From: Arachidicoccus soli
GTDB lineage: Bacteria; Bacteroidota; Bacteroidia; Chitinophagales; Chitinophagaceae
Assembly (NCBI RefSeq): GCF_003600625.1
Contig: NZ_CP032489.1
Span: forward strand, 2,294,001-2,358,000
Length of the DNA: 64,000 bases
Reading direction: 5' to 3'
Shown piece after piece: positions 17,951 to 27,865 of this stretch. Under the pieces are notes generated by a model. The model saw nothing but the letters and a program-made list of their open reading frames with translations, had not been told where the DNA came from and made no database searches. Numbering within the stretch: the stretch's first letter is position 1; each line of letters starts with the position of its first letter. The translations under genes and the position numbers were made by a program.

Positions 17951-19237
17951 ATGAGTTTCATATCAAAAAACGTGGTAGCGGTAATCTTAGGCGGCGGTGC
18001 AGGTACCAGACTTTATCCTCTCACAGCAACGAGATCTAAACCTGCGGTACCCATTGCCGGCAAATATCGTTTAGTGGATATTCCGATTAGTAATTGTATG
18101 AATTCAGATATCCTTAAGATGTATGTACTCACACAATTTAATTCTGCATCGCTCAACAAGCATATTAAAAACACTTATCACTTTAGCGCCTTCAGCAAAG
18201 GTTTTGTAGATATTATAGCAGCAGAGCAAACACCCGATAGCAGTGAGTGGTTTCAAGGTACGGCCGATGCGGTCAGACAGTCACTAAGACACTTACAGAA
18301 TCAGAGCTATGAGTATATTTTAGTTTTGAGCGGGGATCAATTGTACCAAATTGATTTCAAAGAGATGTTTGAGAAGCATATTCAGAGTAACGCCGAAATC
18401 TCCATAGCCACCATCCCCGTTAATGCAAAAGATGCGACTGAATTTGGTATTATGAAGTCAAATGAACATAACGAAATCACTTCTTTTATAGAAAAACCGG
18501 CAGCCGAATTACTGCCTGATTGGATAAGTGATACCGGAGAAAAAATGCAAGCAGAAGGCAGAAACTATATGGCTTCAATGGGTATCTATATTTTTAACAA
18601 AAGCATAATGGGTCAATTATTAATGCAAGTGCACCCCAATGCAAAAGATTTTGGTAAAGAAATTATTCCTTCAGCCATCGGAAAGTACCGGGTTAATAGT
18701 TTTCAATACGAAGGTTACTGGACAGATATAGGAAACATTAGTTCATTCTTTGAAGCGAATTTAGATCTTACCAATGATATTCCATCTATTAACTTATATG
18801 ACTCAGATGCCGCAATTTATACGCGACCACGTATGTTACCCGCAGCAAAGATTAATTCCGGCTGTGTTACCTCCTCGGTAATTGCTGAAGGTAGTATAAT
18901 ACTATGCGAAAGTTTAGAAAGGTGCATCGTCGGCATTCGCGCCCGTATTGGATCCGGATCCAAATTAAAATCCTGTTATATAATGGGAAATGATTATTAT
19001 GAAACACTCGCCAGCATCAATGCCCATAAAGAAAAAGGCGAACCTCCTTTAGGCATCGGAGAAAATTGTCTCATTGAGAATGCAATTATTGACAAGAACG
19101 TACATATAGGAAATAATGTAACCATTATTGGTGGCCCACATCTGGAAAACCAGGACCATGAATTATACACGGTAAAAGACGGTATCGTTGTCATAAAAAA
19201 AATGGTAACCATTCCCGATGGGTTTGAACTCCAGTAA
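17951..19237 (+). CDS. glgC: glucose-1-phosphate adenylyltransferase
   Basis: A 428-residue cytoplasmic enzyme making ADP-glucose for GlgA. The nucleotidyltransferase N-terminus has LGGGAGTRLYPLTATRSKPAVPIAGKYRLVDIPI (~14-47) and FQGTADAVRQSL. Sugar binding is by IEKPA and the ...MASMGIYIF block. A left-handed beta-helix with hexapeptide-like repeats occupies residues ~300-420. It is the second gene of the glgAC operon and is followed by a strong terminator. Confidence 0.95.
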   Translation: MSFISKNVVAVILGGGAGTRLYPLTATRSKPAVPIAGKYRLVDIPISNCMNSDILKMYVLTQFNSASLNKHIKNTYHFSAFSKGFVDIIAAEQTPDSSEWFQGTADAVRQSLRHLQNQSYEYILVLSGDQLYQIDFKEMFEKHIQSNAEISIATIPVNAKDATEFGIMKSNEHNEITSFIEKPAAELLPDWISDTGEKMQAEGRNYMASMGIYIFNKSIMGQLLMQVHPNAKDFGKEIIPSAIGKYRVNSFQYEGYWTDIGNISSFFEANLDLTNDIPSINLYDSDAAIYTRPRMLPAAKINSGCVTSSVIAEGSIILCESLERCIVGIRARIGSGSKLKSCYIMGNDYYETLASINAHKEKGEPPLGIGENCLIENAIIDKNVHIGNNVTIIGGPHLENQDHELYTVKDGIVVIKKMVTIPDGFELQ

Positions 19238-19252
19238 ATCGCAATAGATAAA

Positions 19253-19284
19253 AAAAACAGAAGCTATTTATGGCTTCTGTTTTT
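19253..19284. terminator. bidirectional rho-independent terminator between glgC and uxaA
   Basis: AAAAACAGAAGC pairs with GCTTCTGTTTTT (12 bp, 8-base loop), flanked by A- and T-runs. It sits between convergent genes and can end both glgAC and pectin unit 1. Confidence 0.85.
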
Positions 19285-19302
19285 GTATAACAGATAGATG
19301 AT

Positions 19303-20952
19303 TTACAAGCTAATGCCCCTTTTCCAAGGAATAAAATCGTCCTGCCCATTTACCACCGCTTTCACCGGCTGCCTGCCACTTGCGACCTCCAGGATAAAAT
19401 TCAGGATCCTGCTTCCCACCTCTTCAATCGTTTCTTCACCGCTAATAATTGTACCCGTATCTATATCGATAATCTCATTCATCTTATTGAATAATGCAGT
19501 ATTCGTAGAGAGTTTAATTACAGGGGCAATGGGGTTACCCGTAGACCTTCCTAATCCTGTTGTAAAAAGCACCATTGTTGCGCCGCTTCCCACTTCAGCA
19601 GTCGTAGATTCCACATCATTTCCTGGTGTACAAAGCAAATTAAGTCCCGGTCTCGTTACTTTCTCCGGGTAATCCAGAACATCCACAATCGGCGAAGTTC
19701 CGCCTTTTTGGGCAGCCCCTGCAGATGTAATGACATCGGAGATTAGTCCCTCTTTTATCTTGTCCTGTGAAGGATTCATATCAAAGGTAGACCCAGCATT
19801 TACTGCGCTCGCGCTATATTTTTTCATCAGCTCAGTAAAGCGCGCTGCATTTTCTTCCCGCAAACAACGATCACTTACCCCCCGCTCAACACCACAAAGT
19901 TCCGGGAATTCTGAAAGAATAACTTTTCCACCTAAGGCTACCAATAAATCAGCGGTATAACCAATAGCAGGATTAGCAGAGATGCCTGAAAATCCATCCG
20001 ATCCGCCACTTGCTAAACCTATACAGAGCTTTTTAATAGAAGCTTCCTTACGCTGTTGTTTATTTACCTCAGCAAGTCCAGCAAATGTCTGTTTAATTGC
20101 TTCTGTCAATAAATCAGACTCTTTGCCAATTTTCTGCTGCTCTAAAATAAACATCGGCTTGTCAAATGCCGGTGACCTCTTATGAATTTCTTTTTCAAGA
20201 ATGGAAACCTGAGCATTTTGACAGCCCAGGCTTAACACAGTGACTCCAGCCACATTAGGATGCGTAATATAACCCGCCAACAATCCGCATAGGGCTTCAG
20301 AATCCTGTCGGATGCCACCGCAACCGCCTTGGTGCGTCAAAAATTTCACACCATCAATATTCGGGAAAATTCTATCCTTTGCATGCAAGGAGGCATCCTC
20401 AAAATCTGCATTTACAATATCCACAAGATCTTTTCCTGTAGAATATAAATCTACTAGGTTTTTGGTAAATTGATTATACTTCTTTTGTGTACGATAACCC
20501 AGATTCTCTAGCAAAGCCTCCTTCATTAAATCCACATTTCTATTCTCACAAAACACCATCGGAATAACAAGCCAATAATTAGCAACTCCCACAGTCCCAT
20601 CATTTCGATGATAACCCCAAAAACTAGCGGCTTGCCAATTTTCTACATTTGGCCTTTGCCAATCAGTTTTTCCTTTATCTATTGTATAATCATTTGCAGG
20701 ATATTGGATATTGCTTGTGTTAAGTTGTCTGCCCTTTGGCAAATATTCTTTGGCGACTCCCACGAATACACCGTACATTTTTATACCTTCCCCTATTGCC
20801 ACATCTTCCGCAATAAATTTGTGCATTGCTTTTACAGGATCTAACAAGGTGTAGTTTTCATTATCCAATGTTATAACTTCTCCCTGTTTCAAATCTTGCA
20901 AAGCCACAATAACATTATCTTCCGGGTGTATTTTCAGAATTTTGTTTTCCAT
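19303..20952 (-). CDS. uxaA: altronate dehydratase
   Basis: A 549-residue cytoplasmic enzyme converting D-altronate to 2-keto-3-deoxygluconate in the galacturonate pathway. It is full-length: an N-terminal SAF domain (KIHPEDNVIVALQDLKQGEVI, ~5-25) plus the UxaA catalytic region with LTHQGGCGGIRQDSEALCGLLAGY (~204-227), LSLGCQNAQ and GLASGGSDGFSGISANPA. It is the last gene of unit 1, 2 bases after uxaB, and shares a terminator with glgC. The LacI operator at 26205-26232 should govern it. Confidence 0.95.
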   Translation of the reverse strand: MENKILKIHPEDNVIVALQDLKQGEVITLDNENYTLLDPVKAMHKFIAEDVAIGEGIKMYGVFVGVAKEYLPKGRQLNTSNIQYPANDYTIDKGKTDWQRPNVENWQAASFWGYHRNDGTVGVANYWLVIPMVFCENRNVDLMKEALLENLGYRTQKKYNQFTKNLVDLYSTGKDLVDIVNADFEDASLHAKDRIFPNIDGVKFLTHQGGCGGIRQDSEALCGLLAGYITHPNVAGVTVLSLGCQNAQVSILEKEIHKRSPAFDKPMFILEQQKIGKESDLLTEAIKQTFAGLAEVNKQQRKEASIKKLCIGLASGGSDGFSGISANPAIGYTADLLVALGGKVILSEFPELCGVERGVSDRCLREENAARFTELMKKYSASAVNAGSTFDMNPSQDKIKEGLISDVITSAGAAQKGGTSPIVDVLDYPEKVTRPGLNLLCTPGNDVESTTAEVGSGATMVLFTTGLGRSTGNPIAPVIKLSTNTALFNKMNEIIDIDTGTIISGEETIEEVGSRILNFILEVASGRQPVKAVVNGQDDFIPWKRGISL

Positions 20953-20954
20953 TA

Positions 20955-22484
20955 TTACTCTTTTAGAAAGTCATTATTCTTCAAAAGCGCATTCATCTCT
21001 TTTAAAACTGCTTGCTCTAAACCATTTATTTCTTTAAGGTTTTCATTCCATAATTTTTTATCAGAAAGAATATAACTCACCGCCTGTTTCATTGAGGCCG
21101 CTTGCCAATGCTTATACAATAGTTCCGCTTTAGCATCTACTAAAATAATCTCTTTCTTATTTAAATCAGCCATATAATTACCTTCTTTATCAATAGCTGT
21201 TTTTGTATAAAGCAAATAAGCAGCCAGGCCTTGGATCATTTTTTGAGGTAAGGCTTCGAACTTATCCTGACAACCCTTTATAAGTGGAATGCAGCGCATT
21301 AGGATCTTAGAGGATATCTGTTTAGAAATATCTATCCAATAGTGCTGAATAAAAGGGTTTCTAAACCTGTCCAGAACTTTTGCTGCAAATAGTTCTGCGT
21401 CCTTTTTACTTATATCATCATTTACGACCACTTTTATGATCTCATCAAAAATTAAATCGGTAATGAAGCTTTCAAAAGCTTTGTCATCCATCGCCTCCTT
21501 TACTGTTTTGAAACCACAAGCCATAGCAATGACCACCGTAAAAGTATGAGGAGCATTCAGCAAAAATAATTTCATCCGTCTAAACCTTTCAATATCATTT
21601 TGAACGACTACCCCACTGTTGGCTTTTGCAAAGGAGAGAACTTTTTTCGTATGTGGCTTTGATGCTTGAATGGCCCATAAACCATATACTTCAGACATGA
21701 TCATCAGATTATCCTTATACCCCAATTTACCTTGAATTGCATCACCTTCTTCACCCTTAACTTTACCCGCAACAATCCTGTCAACCAAGGAATCGCAAAA
21801 ATCATTTGCCTCTTTTAACCAAGAAATAAACCCTGATTCCAACTTATTCATTTCAGCCAATTCTATACAAATATTTTTCAGCTGTTTTCCATTATTGGCA
21901 ATTAATTCTGTTGGGATAATAACCATGCCTGCCGATTCTTCGCCTTTAAAAGCTTTATATCTTTCCAATAGAAATGCGACTAATTTTCCGGGAAATGAAT
22001 GAGGTACGGAAGTCGTAGAAATTTTATCATGCGCATCCAGTACAATCCCCACTTCAGTGGTATTAGAAACAATAACAGCTAGTTCCGGATTATGTGCACA
22101 TTTCATTACTTCATTCCATTGATCATCCGCACTCAAGACCCTGCTAACAGAGGCATTCAGCGAATTTTCAGAGATCATCTCCCCTTTTTCCCATCCTCTT
22201 TTACAAAGAGTATACAATCCATCTTGCCGATCAAAATCATCCACTTTATTCTGTTGTGTGGATTTCACTATCACTATTCGTCCATTAAAAATACCTTGTT
22301 TATTCGCGTGATCGATATAATCGTCAGGCAATCCTCTAAGCAAGACGCCGGTACCAAATTGCAATACCTTTTCAGGGAGGTTTAATATTAAAGAAGATGG
22401 TACGGGAAGGTTATTTATATAAATCAAATTTTTACGCGATAGCGGCAATAAATCTGTTTCGTTTTGCTGCATTTTGTTATTCAT
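20955..22484 (-). CDS. uxaB: tagaturonate reductase
   Basis: A 509-residue NADH-dependent reductase of the long-chain mannitol dehydrogenase family converting D-tagaturonate to D-altronate. The N-terminal Rossmann segment VLQFGTGVLLRGLPDDYIDHA (~39-59) and C-terminal FLLNAPHTFTVVIAMACGFKTVKEAM (~308-333) fit UxaB. A fructuronate reductase is the main alternative, but adjacency to uxaA favours UxaB. Its ATG overlaps the GH105 stop by 4 bases (translational coupling). It lies 2 bases before uxaA. Confidence 0.92.
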   Translation of the reverse strand: MNNKMQQNETDLLPLSRKNLIYINNLPVPSSLILNLPEKVLQFGTGVLLRGLPDDYIDHANKQGIFNGRIVIVKSTQQNKVDDFDRQDGLYTLCKRGWEKGEMISENSLNASVSRVLSADDQWNEVMKCAHNPELAVIVSNTTEVGIVLDAHDKISTTSVPHSFPGKLVAFLLERYKAFKGEESAGMVIIPTELIANNGKQLKNICIELAEMNKLESGFISWLKEANDFCDSLVDRIVAGKVKGEEGDAIQGKLGYKDNLMIMSEVYGLWAIQASKPHTKKVLSFAKANSGVVVQNDIERFRRMKLFLLNAPHTFTVVIAMACGFKTVKEAMDDKAFESFITDLIFDEIIKVVVNDDISKKDAELFAAKVLDRFRNPFIQHYWIDISKQISSKILMRCIPLIKGCQDKFEALPQKMIQGLAAYLLYTKTAIDKEGNYMADLNKKEIILVDAKAELLYKHWQAASMKQAVSYILSDKKLWNENLKEINGLEQAVLKEMNALLKNNDFLKE

Positions 22485-24409
22485 TTAATAGTTTTTGTTT
22501 GTAGCGTTAACCACTTTATCAAATCTTGCATAGCGCCATAGTTCTGAAAAGAAGCTGGCAACTTAAGACCATTCGTATATTCATTATAAAACCAAGGGTC
22601 GCCAACAGCGAAAACAGTACCTTTTCCAATAGGAGCGACAACAGCAATATTCTGTCCGTTCTTGGTAAGTACTTTTTCTACTGAATTGTTATTTATTTGA
22701 ATTGTGGATAGTTCCTTGATGTAAACCTTTGAAACCGATTTAAAAATGGGGTTATCCGCAGAAATATCAATACCCCCCATTTTAAATTCTCTGCCTTTTA
22801 CTTTATTATAACTGTCTTCCTTAAAAGTGAAGCCCAGCATTTGTGTGAGGATATTTAAATGTTTAATATCCGCATTGCCACTGTCGTTGTTCATTATTAG
22901 CAATACCCCACCTTTTTTCACCCAATCAAGAATGGTATGCGCATATTGCTCTGTCATATATTCAGGGTCAGGGTTTTCGGTAGGAATATCTGCATCCACA
23001 ATAATATAAACAGCTGCATCTTTCAATACTCTTTTGGAAGGTGCTGCATACGAAGTGGCTATATTAAAGCCAAAGCGTTTAAATGCAGCTCCAAAAAAAG
23101 AATAGCCATTATTATCTTCTTCTTCCCACTTGTAATGGTAGGCGTGTTTTAGGCCAGCTTTATCGGTTATCACTTCATTATTAAAATAGCTATCTAGCAA
23201 CACGGTCTTAGCTTTTCCTTCCGCTAAGCTTGATAGTAAATTCATCTCATTTGTCGCCTGTAAAAATGCTCCTAGGCCCTTCGGGTCATTATCCACCACT
23301 TTTTCTCGCATATAATAAGCATAACTGCCGTCTCTATAATGATTGGGACTTCCGCCCAAACCACTTACTGAAACAGTTCCGGATAACCGTAACTTTCCAT
23401 CTTTATCGAGGTGAACAAAATGGCTTAAAATTCCAGAATATCCTTTTTTTGCGACTGTTATATAAGGCGCCTTAATATAGCCTTTACGAACTGCTTTTGC
23501 CAGGGTATAAACAAACATGGCCGAAGCAGAAGCTTCCAAATAATTACCTTTTCGATTTGGATAATTCAAGACATCCCACCAGAGTCCGGATTGCGGATCC
23601 TGAACATTCTTTATAGCCGCTGCAAATTGAGATAATACTTTAATCAATTGCTTTCTTTCAGGATGATCTAGAGGAAAATCATCCAATACATCTACCAGCG
23701 CCATCCCATACCAGCCCATGGCACGCGCCCAGAAATTTTTGGAAAGCCCTGTACTTTTATCCGCCCATTTTTCCTTCTTCGTATCGTCCCATCCATGATA
23801 CAACAGACCCGTTTTTGCATCACGCATATATTTATTGACTAATAAGAACTGATGGGCGATATCATCAAAATCTTTCTCTTCATTAAATATTTTGGCATAT
23901 GCTGCATAAAAAGGTTCAGCCATATACAAACCATCCAGCCACATTTGATTCGTATAAATCCTTTTATGCCAGAAACCCCCTTCCTTATTTCTAGGTTGCT
24001 GAGCCAGTTGGCTTCTTAAAACTTTTGCCGCTTTAAGATATTTTTCCTTCTGTGTTACTTTATATAAAGTCAATAGATTCCTTCCGTTTAAAACATCATC
24101 CAGTTTATCGTCTTTTAGTTGATAAGTTTTAATGTTGCCATTGTCATCTATATAATTGTCTATGGCATTTTTTACAAAATTGAAATAATTGCCATTTCCT
24201 GTCGCCATCCACAGCTGGTCCAGTCCTGTCCACATCACACCTTGTGTATAATTCCATTGTGTGAGCTTTGCATCCGGAGAAGGTCTTGGATTAAAATTCT
24301 CCATGATCGTTTCAGCGGTCAATTTTGCATAGTCAGGTTCTTGTGCGAAGCAATGGCCAACCATTAAAAAAACTAATGAACAGAATGAAGACTTTACTAT
24401 AAAATTCAT
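22481..24409 (-). CDS. GH105 unsaturated rhamnogalacturonyl hydrolase with C-terminal DUF4350/ThuA-like domain
   Basis: A 642-residue protein with a signal peptide (MNFIVKSSFCSLVFLMVGHCFAQ). Residues ~30-375 are a GH105 (alpha/alpha)6 barrel: MWTGLDQLWMATGNGNYF, QMWLDGLYMAEPFYAAYA with the catalytic Asp, FWARAMGWYGMALVDVLDDFP. GH105 removes the 4,5-unsaturated uronic acid left by pectin lyases. Residues ~400-640 form a second domain resembling DUF4350/ThuA (glutamine-amidotransferase fold; DAAVYIIVDADIPTENP, WVKKGGVLLIMNNDSGNAD, GKGTVFAVGDPWFYNEY). The second domain's role is unknown. It overlaps uxaB by 4 bases. Confidence 0.92.
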   Translation of the reverse strand: MNFIVKSSFCSLVFLMVGHCFAQEPDYAKLTAETIMENFNPRPSPDAKLTQWNYTQGVMWTGLDQLWMATGNGNYFNFVKNAIDNYIDDNGNIKTYQLKDDKLDDVLNGRNLLTLYKVTQKEKYLKAAKVLRSQLAQQPRNKEGGFWHKRIYTNQMWLDGLYMAEPFYAAYAKIFNEEKDFDDIAHQFLLVNKYMRDAKTGLLYHGWDDTKKEKWADKSTGLSKNFWARAMGWYGMALVDVLDDFPLDHPERKQLIKVLSQFAAAIKNVQDPQSGLWWDVLNYPNRKGNYLEASASAMFVYTLAKAVRKGYIKAPYITVAKKGYSGILSHFVHLDKDGKLRLSGTVSVSGLGGSPNHYRDGSYAYYMREKVVDNDPKGLGAFLQATNEMNLLSSLAEGKAKTVLLDSYFNNEVITDKAGLKHAYHYKWEEEDNNGYSFFGAAFKRFGFNIATSYAAPSKRVLKDAAVYIIVDADIPTENPDPEYMTEQYAHTILDWVKKGGVLLIMNNDSGNADIKHLNILTQMLGFTFKEDSYNKVKGREFKMGGIDISADNPIFKSVSKVYIKELSTIQINNNSVEKVLTKNGQNIAVVAPIGKGTVFAVGDPWFYNEYTNGLKLPASFQNYGAMQDLIKWLTLQTKTIK

Positions 24410-24416
24410 ATCTATT

Positions 24417-26096
24417 TTATTTAAAACTGATACTTGAAGCAGAAGTATTATTTAAAAACTGAACTTTAGCCGCCGCATTTGCATCCACCGCATTTATCAC
24501 ATCAATATCTCTAGATTTTTCGCCATCGATAGAAAAGATTTCTGCGACATTGTTTTCAGAAGATAACCCATCAAATTTTATCTGCTGTCCATTTAAAATT
24601 TTCACTAATGAATTTTTATCAGATATATCTAGTCGTAAATTATTTATTTGAATGTTTTTTGCTTCTTCGATATCAACACCTTGCTTTGTTTGGAGGGTAA
24701 TATTCTTGAATGAGATATTTTGGATATTCATTTCAGGTAATCCTCTAACAAATATGCCTCTGTTAGCTCCTACACATACGACATTGCTAATCTTAAAATC
24801 CCTAAACTGAGGTGTAGCAACGGTCACCGGATATTCTTTTATTTTTACGCCTTTTACCGCACTTGATGTAGCCATATAATACATATCGAAAAGTATGGCG
24901 TCGCTTTCTATATCCTTCATATAAATATTAGAGATATAAATATTACTTACAACGCCACCTCTCCCTCTGGTTGTTTTAAAGCGAAGGCCATTTTCCGTAC
25001 CTATAAAAGAATTATCATAAACAAATATATTCTTTGCGCCACCCGACATTTCGCTGCCAATAACAAATCCACCGTGGGCATGATAAACCACATTACCACG
25101 CACGATGACATTTTCTGTAGGCATTCCTCTCTCTCTGCCAAAAGCATCTCTGCCAGATTTTATGCAAATACCGTCATCGCCACAAGTAAGTGTATTACCT
25201 TCTATCAAGACGTTCTTGCAAGATTCGATATCCATTCCATCACCATTTTGGGCATATGCCGGATTTTTTATGTTCGCATTTTTTATCGAGAGGTTTTCAC
25301 ACATCAATAGATGTAAACACCAGGCAGGGGAATTTTGAAAAGTCGTATTTTCCAATAATACATTTTTGCAAGCTTTGAACACCAAGAGGTTAGGCCTGAA
25401 AAAATCCTTCAAATCCCTATAATCATTCAGAGATTTTCCTGGCAGTATATAACCTGCGTCCTTGGTGTTATTGCCCTTCAGGTAACTCTCAGAAGGATAC
25501 CAAGTTTGTTTATTTTCACTTAAGATACCACCATATTGCAGCAGGTTACTCCACTGATCTGCAGTCAATTTACTTTTCTTGACAGAACGCCACACATCTC
25601 CATTCCCATCAATTATTCCGCGGCCTGTTATAGCCACATTTTCTAAATTCTCGCCATAAATAGGTGATTGATTTCTGACTGCCCGATGGCCTTCATAGTC
25701 ACCTTCGACCAAATGATATTCACTTTTATCTTTTGTAAATAAAAGAATAGCATCCCTGTTAAGATGCAGGTTTACATTACTCTTCATCTCAATTGGTCCG
25801 GTAAGCCAGACCCCTCCGGGTATTAAGACCACGCCACCACCACTTCTGCTTATTTGTGTAATGGCTTTATTAATGATTGCGGTATTCAGGAATAAACCAT
25901 CCCCTTTAGCATGGAATGATTCAATATTGACAGTATCCTTTTTAAAAGAAGGCAGCTCTGGCAAATCCGGCATACTTACATTGTAATATTTTATCATATT
26001 TACACTATCTTTCTGAAGAATGCTTTCTTGCGCTAGTACAGGCAAAGAGATACCGAAAGAAACTGTTGCTAAAAGGAAGGAGATCTGTTTAATCAT
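24417..26096 (-). CDS. GH28 polygalacturonase-like glycoside hydrolase
   Basis: A 559-residue exported right-handed beta-helix with signal peptide ending ...LPVLAQ. GH28 signatures are complete: NGDGMDIESC (NxD), TCGDDGICIKSGRDAFG (catalytic DD), HAHGGFVIGSEMSGG (GHG equivalent), LRFKTTRGRGG (RxK). It hydrolyses galacturonan or rhamnogalacturonan-type bonds, probably exo-acting given the periplasmic setting. It is the first gene of unit 1 (GH28-GH105-uxaB-uxaA), with the operator 109 bases upstream. Its paralogue at 26306 is homologous over most of its length. Confidence 0.93.
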   Translation of the reverse strand: MIKQISFLLATVSFGISLPVLAQESILQKDSVNMIKYYNVSMPDLPELPSFKKDTVNIESFHAKGDGLFLNTAIINKAITQISRSGGGVVLIPGGVWLTGPIEMKSNVNLHLNRDAILLFTKDKSEYHLVEGDYEGHRAVRNQSPIYGENLENVAITGRGIIDGNGDVWRSVKKSKLTADQWSNLLQYGGILSENKQTWYPSESYLKGNNTKDAGYILPGKSLNDYRDLKDFFRPNLLVFKACKNVLLENTTFQNSPAWCLHLLMCENLSIKNANIKNPAYAQNGDGMDIESCKNVLIEGNTLTCGDDGICIKSGRDAFGRERGMPTENVIVRGNVVYHAHGGFVIGSEMSGGAKNIFVYDNSFIGTENGLRFKTTRGRGGVVSNIYISNIYMKDIESDAILFDMYYMATSSAVKGVKIKEYPVTVATPQFRDFKISNVVCVGANRGIFVRGLPEMNIQNISFKNITLQTKQGVDIEEAKNIQINNLRLDISDKNSLVKILNGQQIKFDGLSSENNVAEIFSIDGEKSRDIDVINAVDANAAAKVQFLNNTSASSISFK

Positions 26097-26154
26097 TGTT
26101 TAAAAATTGAACCCTACAACAAAAGAGCTAGACTTTTATATATAGGAATATGAG

Positions 26155-26161
26155 CAAATTA
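26155..26161 (-). promoter_or_regulatory. candidate promoter element of pectin unit 1
   Basis: Reads TAATTTG on the minus strand (TAnTTTG), 59 bases upstream of the GH28 start and exactly 46 bp from the near edge of operator A. The same spacing occurs in units 2 and 3. Confidence 0.5.
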
Positions 26162-26204
26162 GAATATTAGGTGAGCATATAAATGAAGAGATTCATATTT
26201 ATTT

Positions 26205-26232
26205 ACGCAATCGATATTGGGAACGATTGCGT
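26205..26232. promoter_or_regulatory. LacI-type operator A (pectin unit 1)
   Basis: Palindrome with perfect arms ACGCAATCG / CGATTGCGT separated by 10 bases (ATATTGGGAA). The core GCAATCG-N10-CGATTGC (26207-26230) matches the sites upstream of units 2, 3 and 4. It is presumed bound by the LacI-family protein encoded at 49248. Between it and the GH28 at 26306 a weak hairpin (CCAAT/ATTGG near 26252) may end unit 2. Confidence 0.75.
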
Positions 26233-26305
26233 TTTTAAAAATATGACTATGCCAATAAATGATTGGCCCATTATCTAGAAATTGGGCGTGTATTTTTCCC
26301 ATCAA

Positions 26306-27790
26306 TTAATATTTTTCGGTCAACTTATGATTATTTATAAATACATTTTTAAACGAAATATCATTTGCATTTTCTGTTTCATAATCTTTTTTAGCTGTAA
26401 TATTCATATTGGAAAAATACAAATGATTGACAGGCATCTCTGGTAACCCTATAATAGATATAGCGGTAGAAGCACCTACACAATAAATATGATTCATATA
26501 GAAATCTTGAAATTTTGGGGTAGTCGCATTTACGGAAAATTTTTCAGTAGGTTTATTTTTCTGTTCATAATAAGTATTAAATAATATTGCTTCATTAGCG
26601 ATATTATTCATGTAAATATTATTGATATAAATATTATGCACCAGTCCACCTCTTCCGCGATTGCTTTTCACACGAATACCAATATCTGTATTGATATAAT
26701 TGCAATTACTTACGCTTATGTTTTCCATACCACCATCTGTATTACTCCCTATTACAAATCCGCCATGAGCATGATACACAATACAATCAGCAATAATTAC
26801 ATTTTTCAAACAAGAGGTATCTGTTTTATCAGATGCAGGTCTGCTGGATTTCATGCAAATACCATCATCACCGGTACTGACAGTGCATTTATAGATAATT
26901 ACATTTTTGCTATTAGAAATATCAATTCCATCTCCGTTTTGCGCATACCATTCATTATTGATTTTTACATCCCGGATCACAAGATTGTCGCAATATTTAG
27001 GGAACAGGGCAAATTTCGGAGAATTCATAAATGTAGGGCCGTCAATTAAAATACGCGTAGAGTTATTAATAGAGACCATATATGGACGTAAGAAATCGCG
27101 GGCCGGCAATAAATCTTCGGAAGCTATTTCTGGATGTGCTTTGTATATTTTCTTCAAGTATACTTCTCCTTCCATGGCTTCTTTTGTTGGCCACCATAAC
27201 TTTCCATCTTCGCTTACAGCACCGCCTTGCCTCAATAAATCTTTCCATTGGCCTTCGGTTGTTTTTTCTTTTTTAACGGGTCTCCAAGAATCGCCGGAAC
27301 CATTAATAATTCCTTCTCCTGTAATAGCCACATCATGCAATTTGTACCCATAAATAGGGTTCATTACAAAAAAAGAATGGCTCTTTGGGGAGTTTGCAAT
27401 AATGGGAAATAAGCGATGGTCTTTTGAAAACAACAATATTGCTCCTTGTTGCAAATGTAGGTTGATCTTACTTTTCAATTCAATCGGACCAGTAAGCCAT
27501 AATCCGGGAGGCACATTCACTATACCGCCCCCTTTTGCGACACAAGCACTGATAGCTTTTGCAATAGCAGATGTATTTAATGTATGTCCGTCTCCTACTG
27601 CACCGAAGCTGGTAATATCTACTTTCAAATTAGGAATATTGGGCAAGGCTGGTGCATTCATTTTAAATGGAGCAGCGTCTACATATTTTTGAATCTCTGC
27701 TTTAATATTTTCTTGCGCAGAAGCTCTTACTAAAAAGCCAAAACCCAAAAGAAATAGAAAGGAGAATAATTTAATTGGTTTACCTATCAT
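26306..27790 (-). CDS. GH28 polygalacturonase-like glycoside hydrolase
   Basis: I place the start at ATG 27790, giving 494 residues with a proper signal peptide (MIGKPIKLFSFLFLLGFGF...SAQ); a longer frame adds 21 residues before the signal. GH28 motifs: NGDGIDISNSKN, STGDDGICMKSSRP, HAHGGFVIGSNTDGG, IRVKSNRGRGG. It is paralogous to the GH28 at 24417, sharing the CTLWLTGPIE-type opening and the family core. It is the last gene of unit 2, behind the DUF5123-like lipoprotein, so it probably acts on oligomers captured by SusCD of that unit. Confidence 0.92.
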   Translation of the reverse strand: MIGKPIKLFSFLFLLGFGFLVRASAQENIKAEIQKYVDAAPFKMNAPALPNIPNLKVDITSFGAVGDGHTLNTSAIAKAISACVAKGGGIVNVPPGLWLTGPIELKSKINLHLQQGAILLFSKDHRLFPIIANSPKSHSFFVMNPIYGYKLHDVAITGEGIINGSGDSWRPVKKEKTTEGQWKDLLRQGGAVSEDGKLWWPTKEAMEGEVYLKKIYKAHPEIASEDLLPARDFLRPYMVSINNSTRILIDGPTFMNSPKFALFPKYCDNLVIRDVKINNEWYAQNGDGIDISNSKNVIIYKCTVSTGDDGICMKSSRPASDKTDTSCLKNVIIADCIVYHAHGGFVIGSNTDGGMENISVSNCNYINTDIGIRVKSNRGRGGLVHNIYINNIYMNNIANEAILFNTYYEQKNKPTEKFSVNATTPKFQDFYMNHIYCVGASTAISIIGLPEMPVNHLYFSNMNITAKKDYETENANDISFKNVFINNHKLTEKY

Positions 27791-27865
27791 ATCTAATATT
27801 TCATTGTTACATAAAAAATATTGCCTGATGAATGGCCTATATCCACCAAGCAATATATTGTTTAA

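Noticed and set aside
26247-26295. Hairpins as a terminator of pectin unit 2
   Set aside because: Arms of only 5 bp and no adjacent T-run on the minus strand; too weak to list.
26636-27353. Long plus-strand frames opposite the GH28 gene
   Set aside because: They lie within a GH28 gene with complete motifs, and their composition is typical of antisense shadows.
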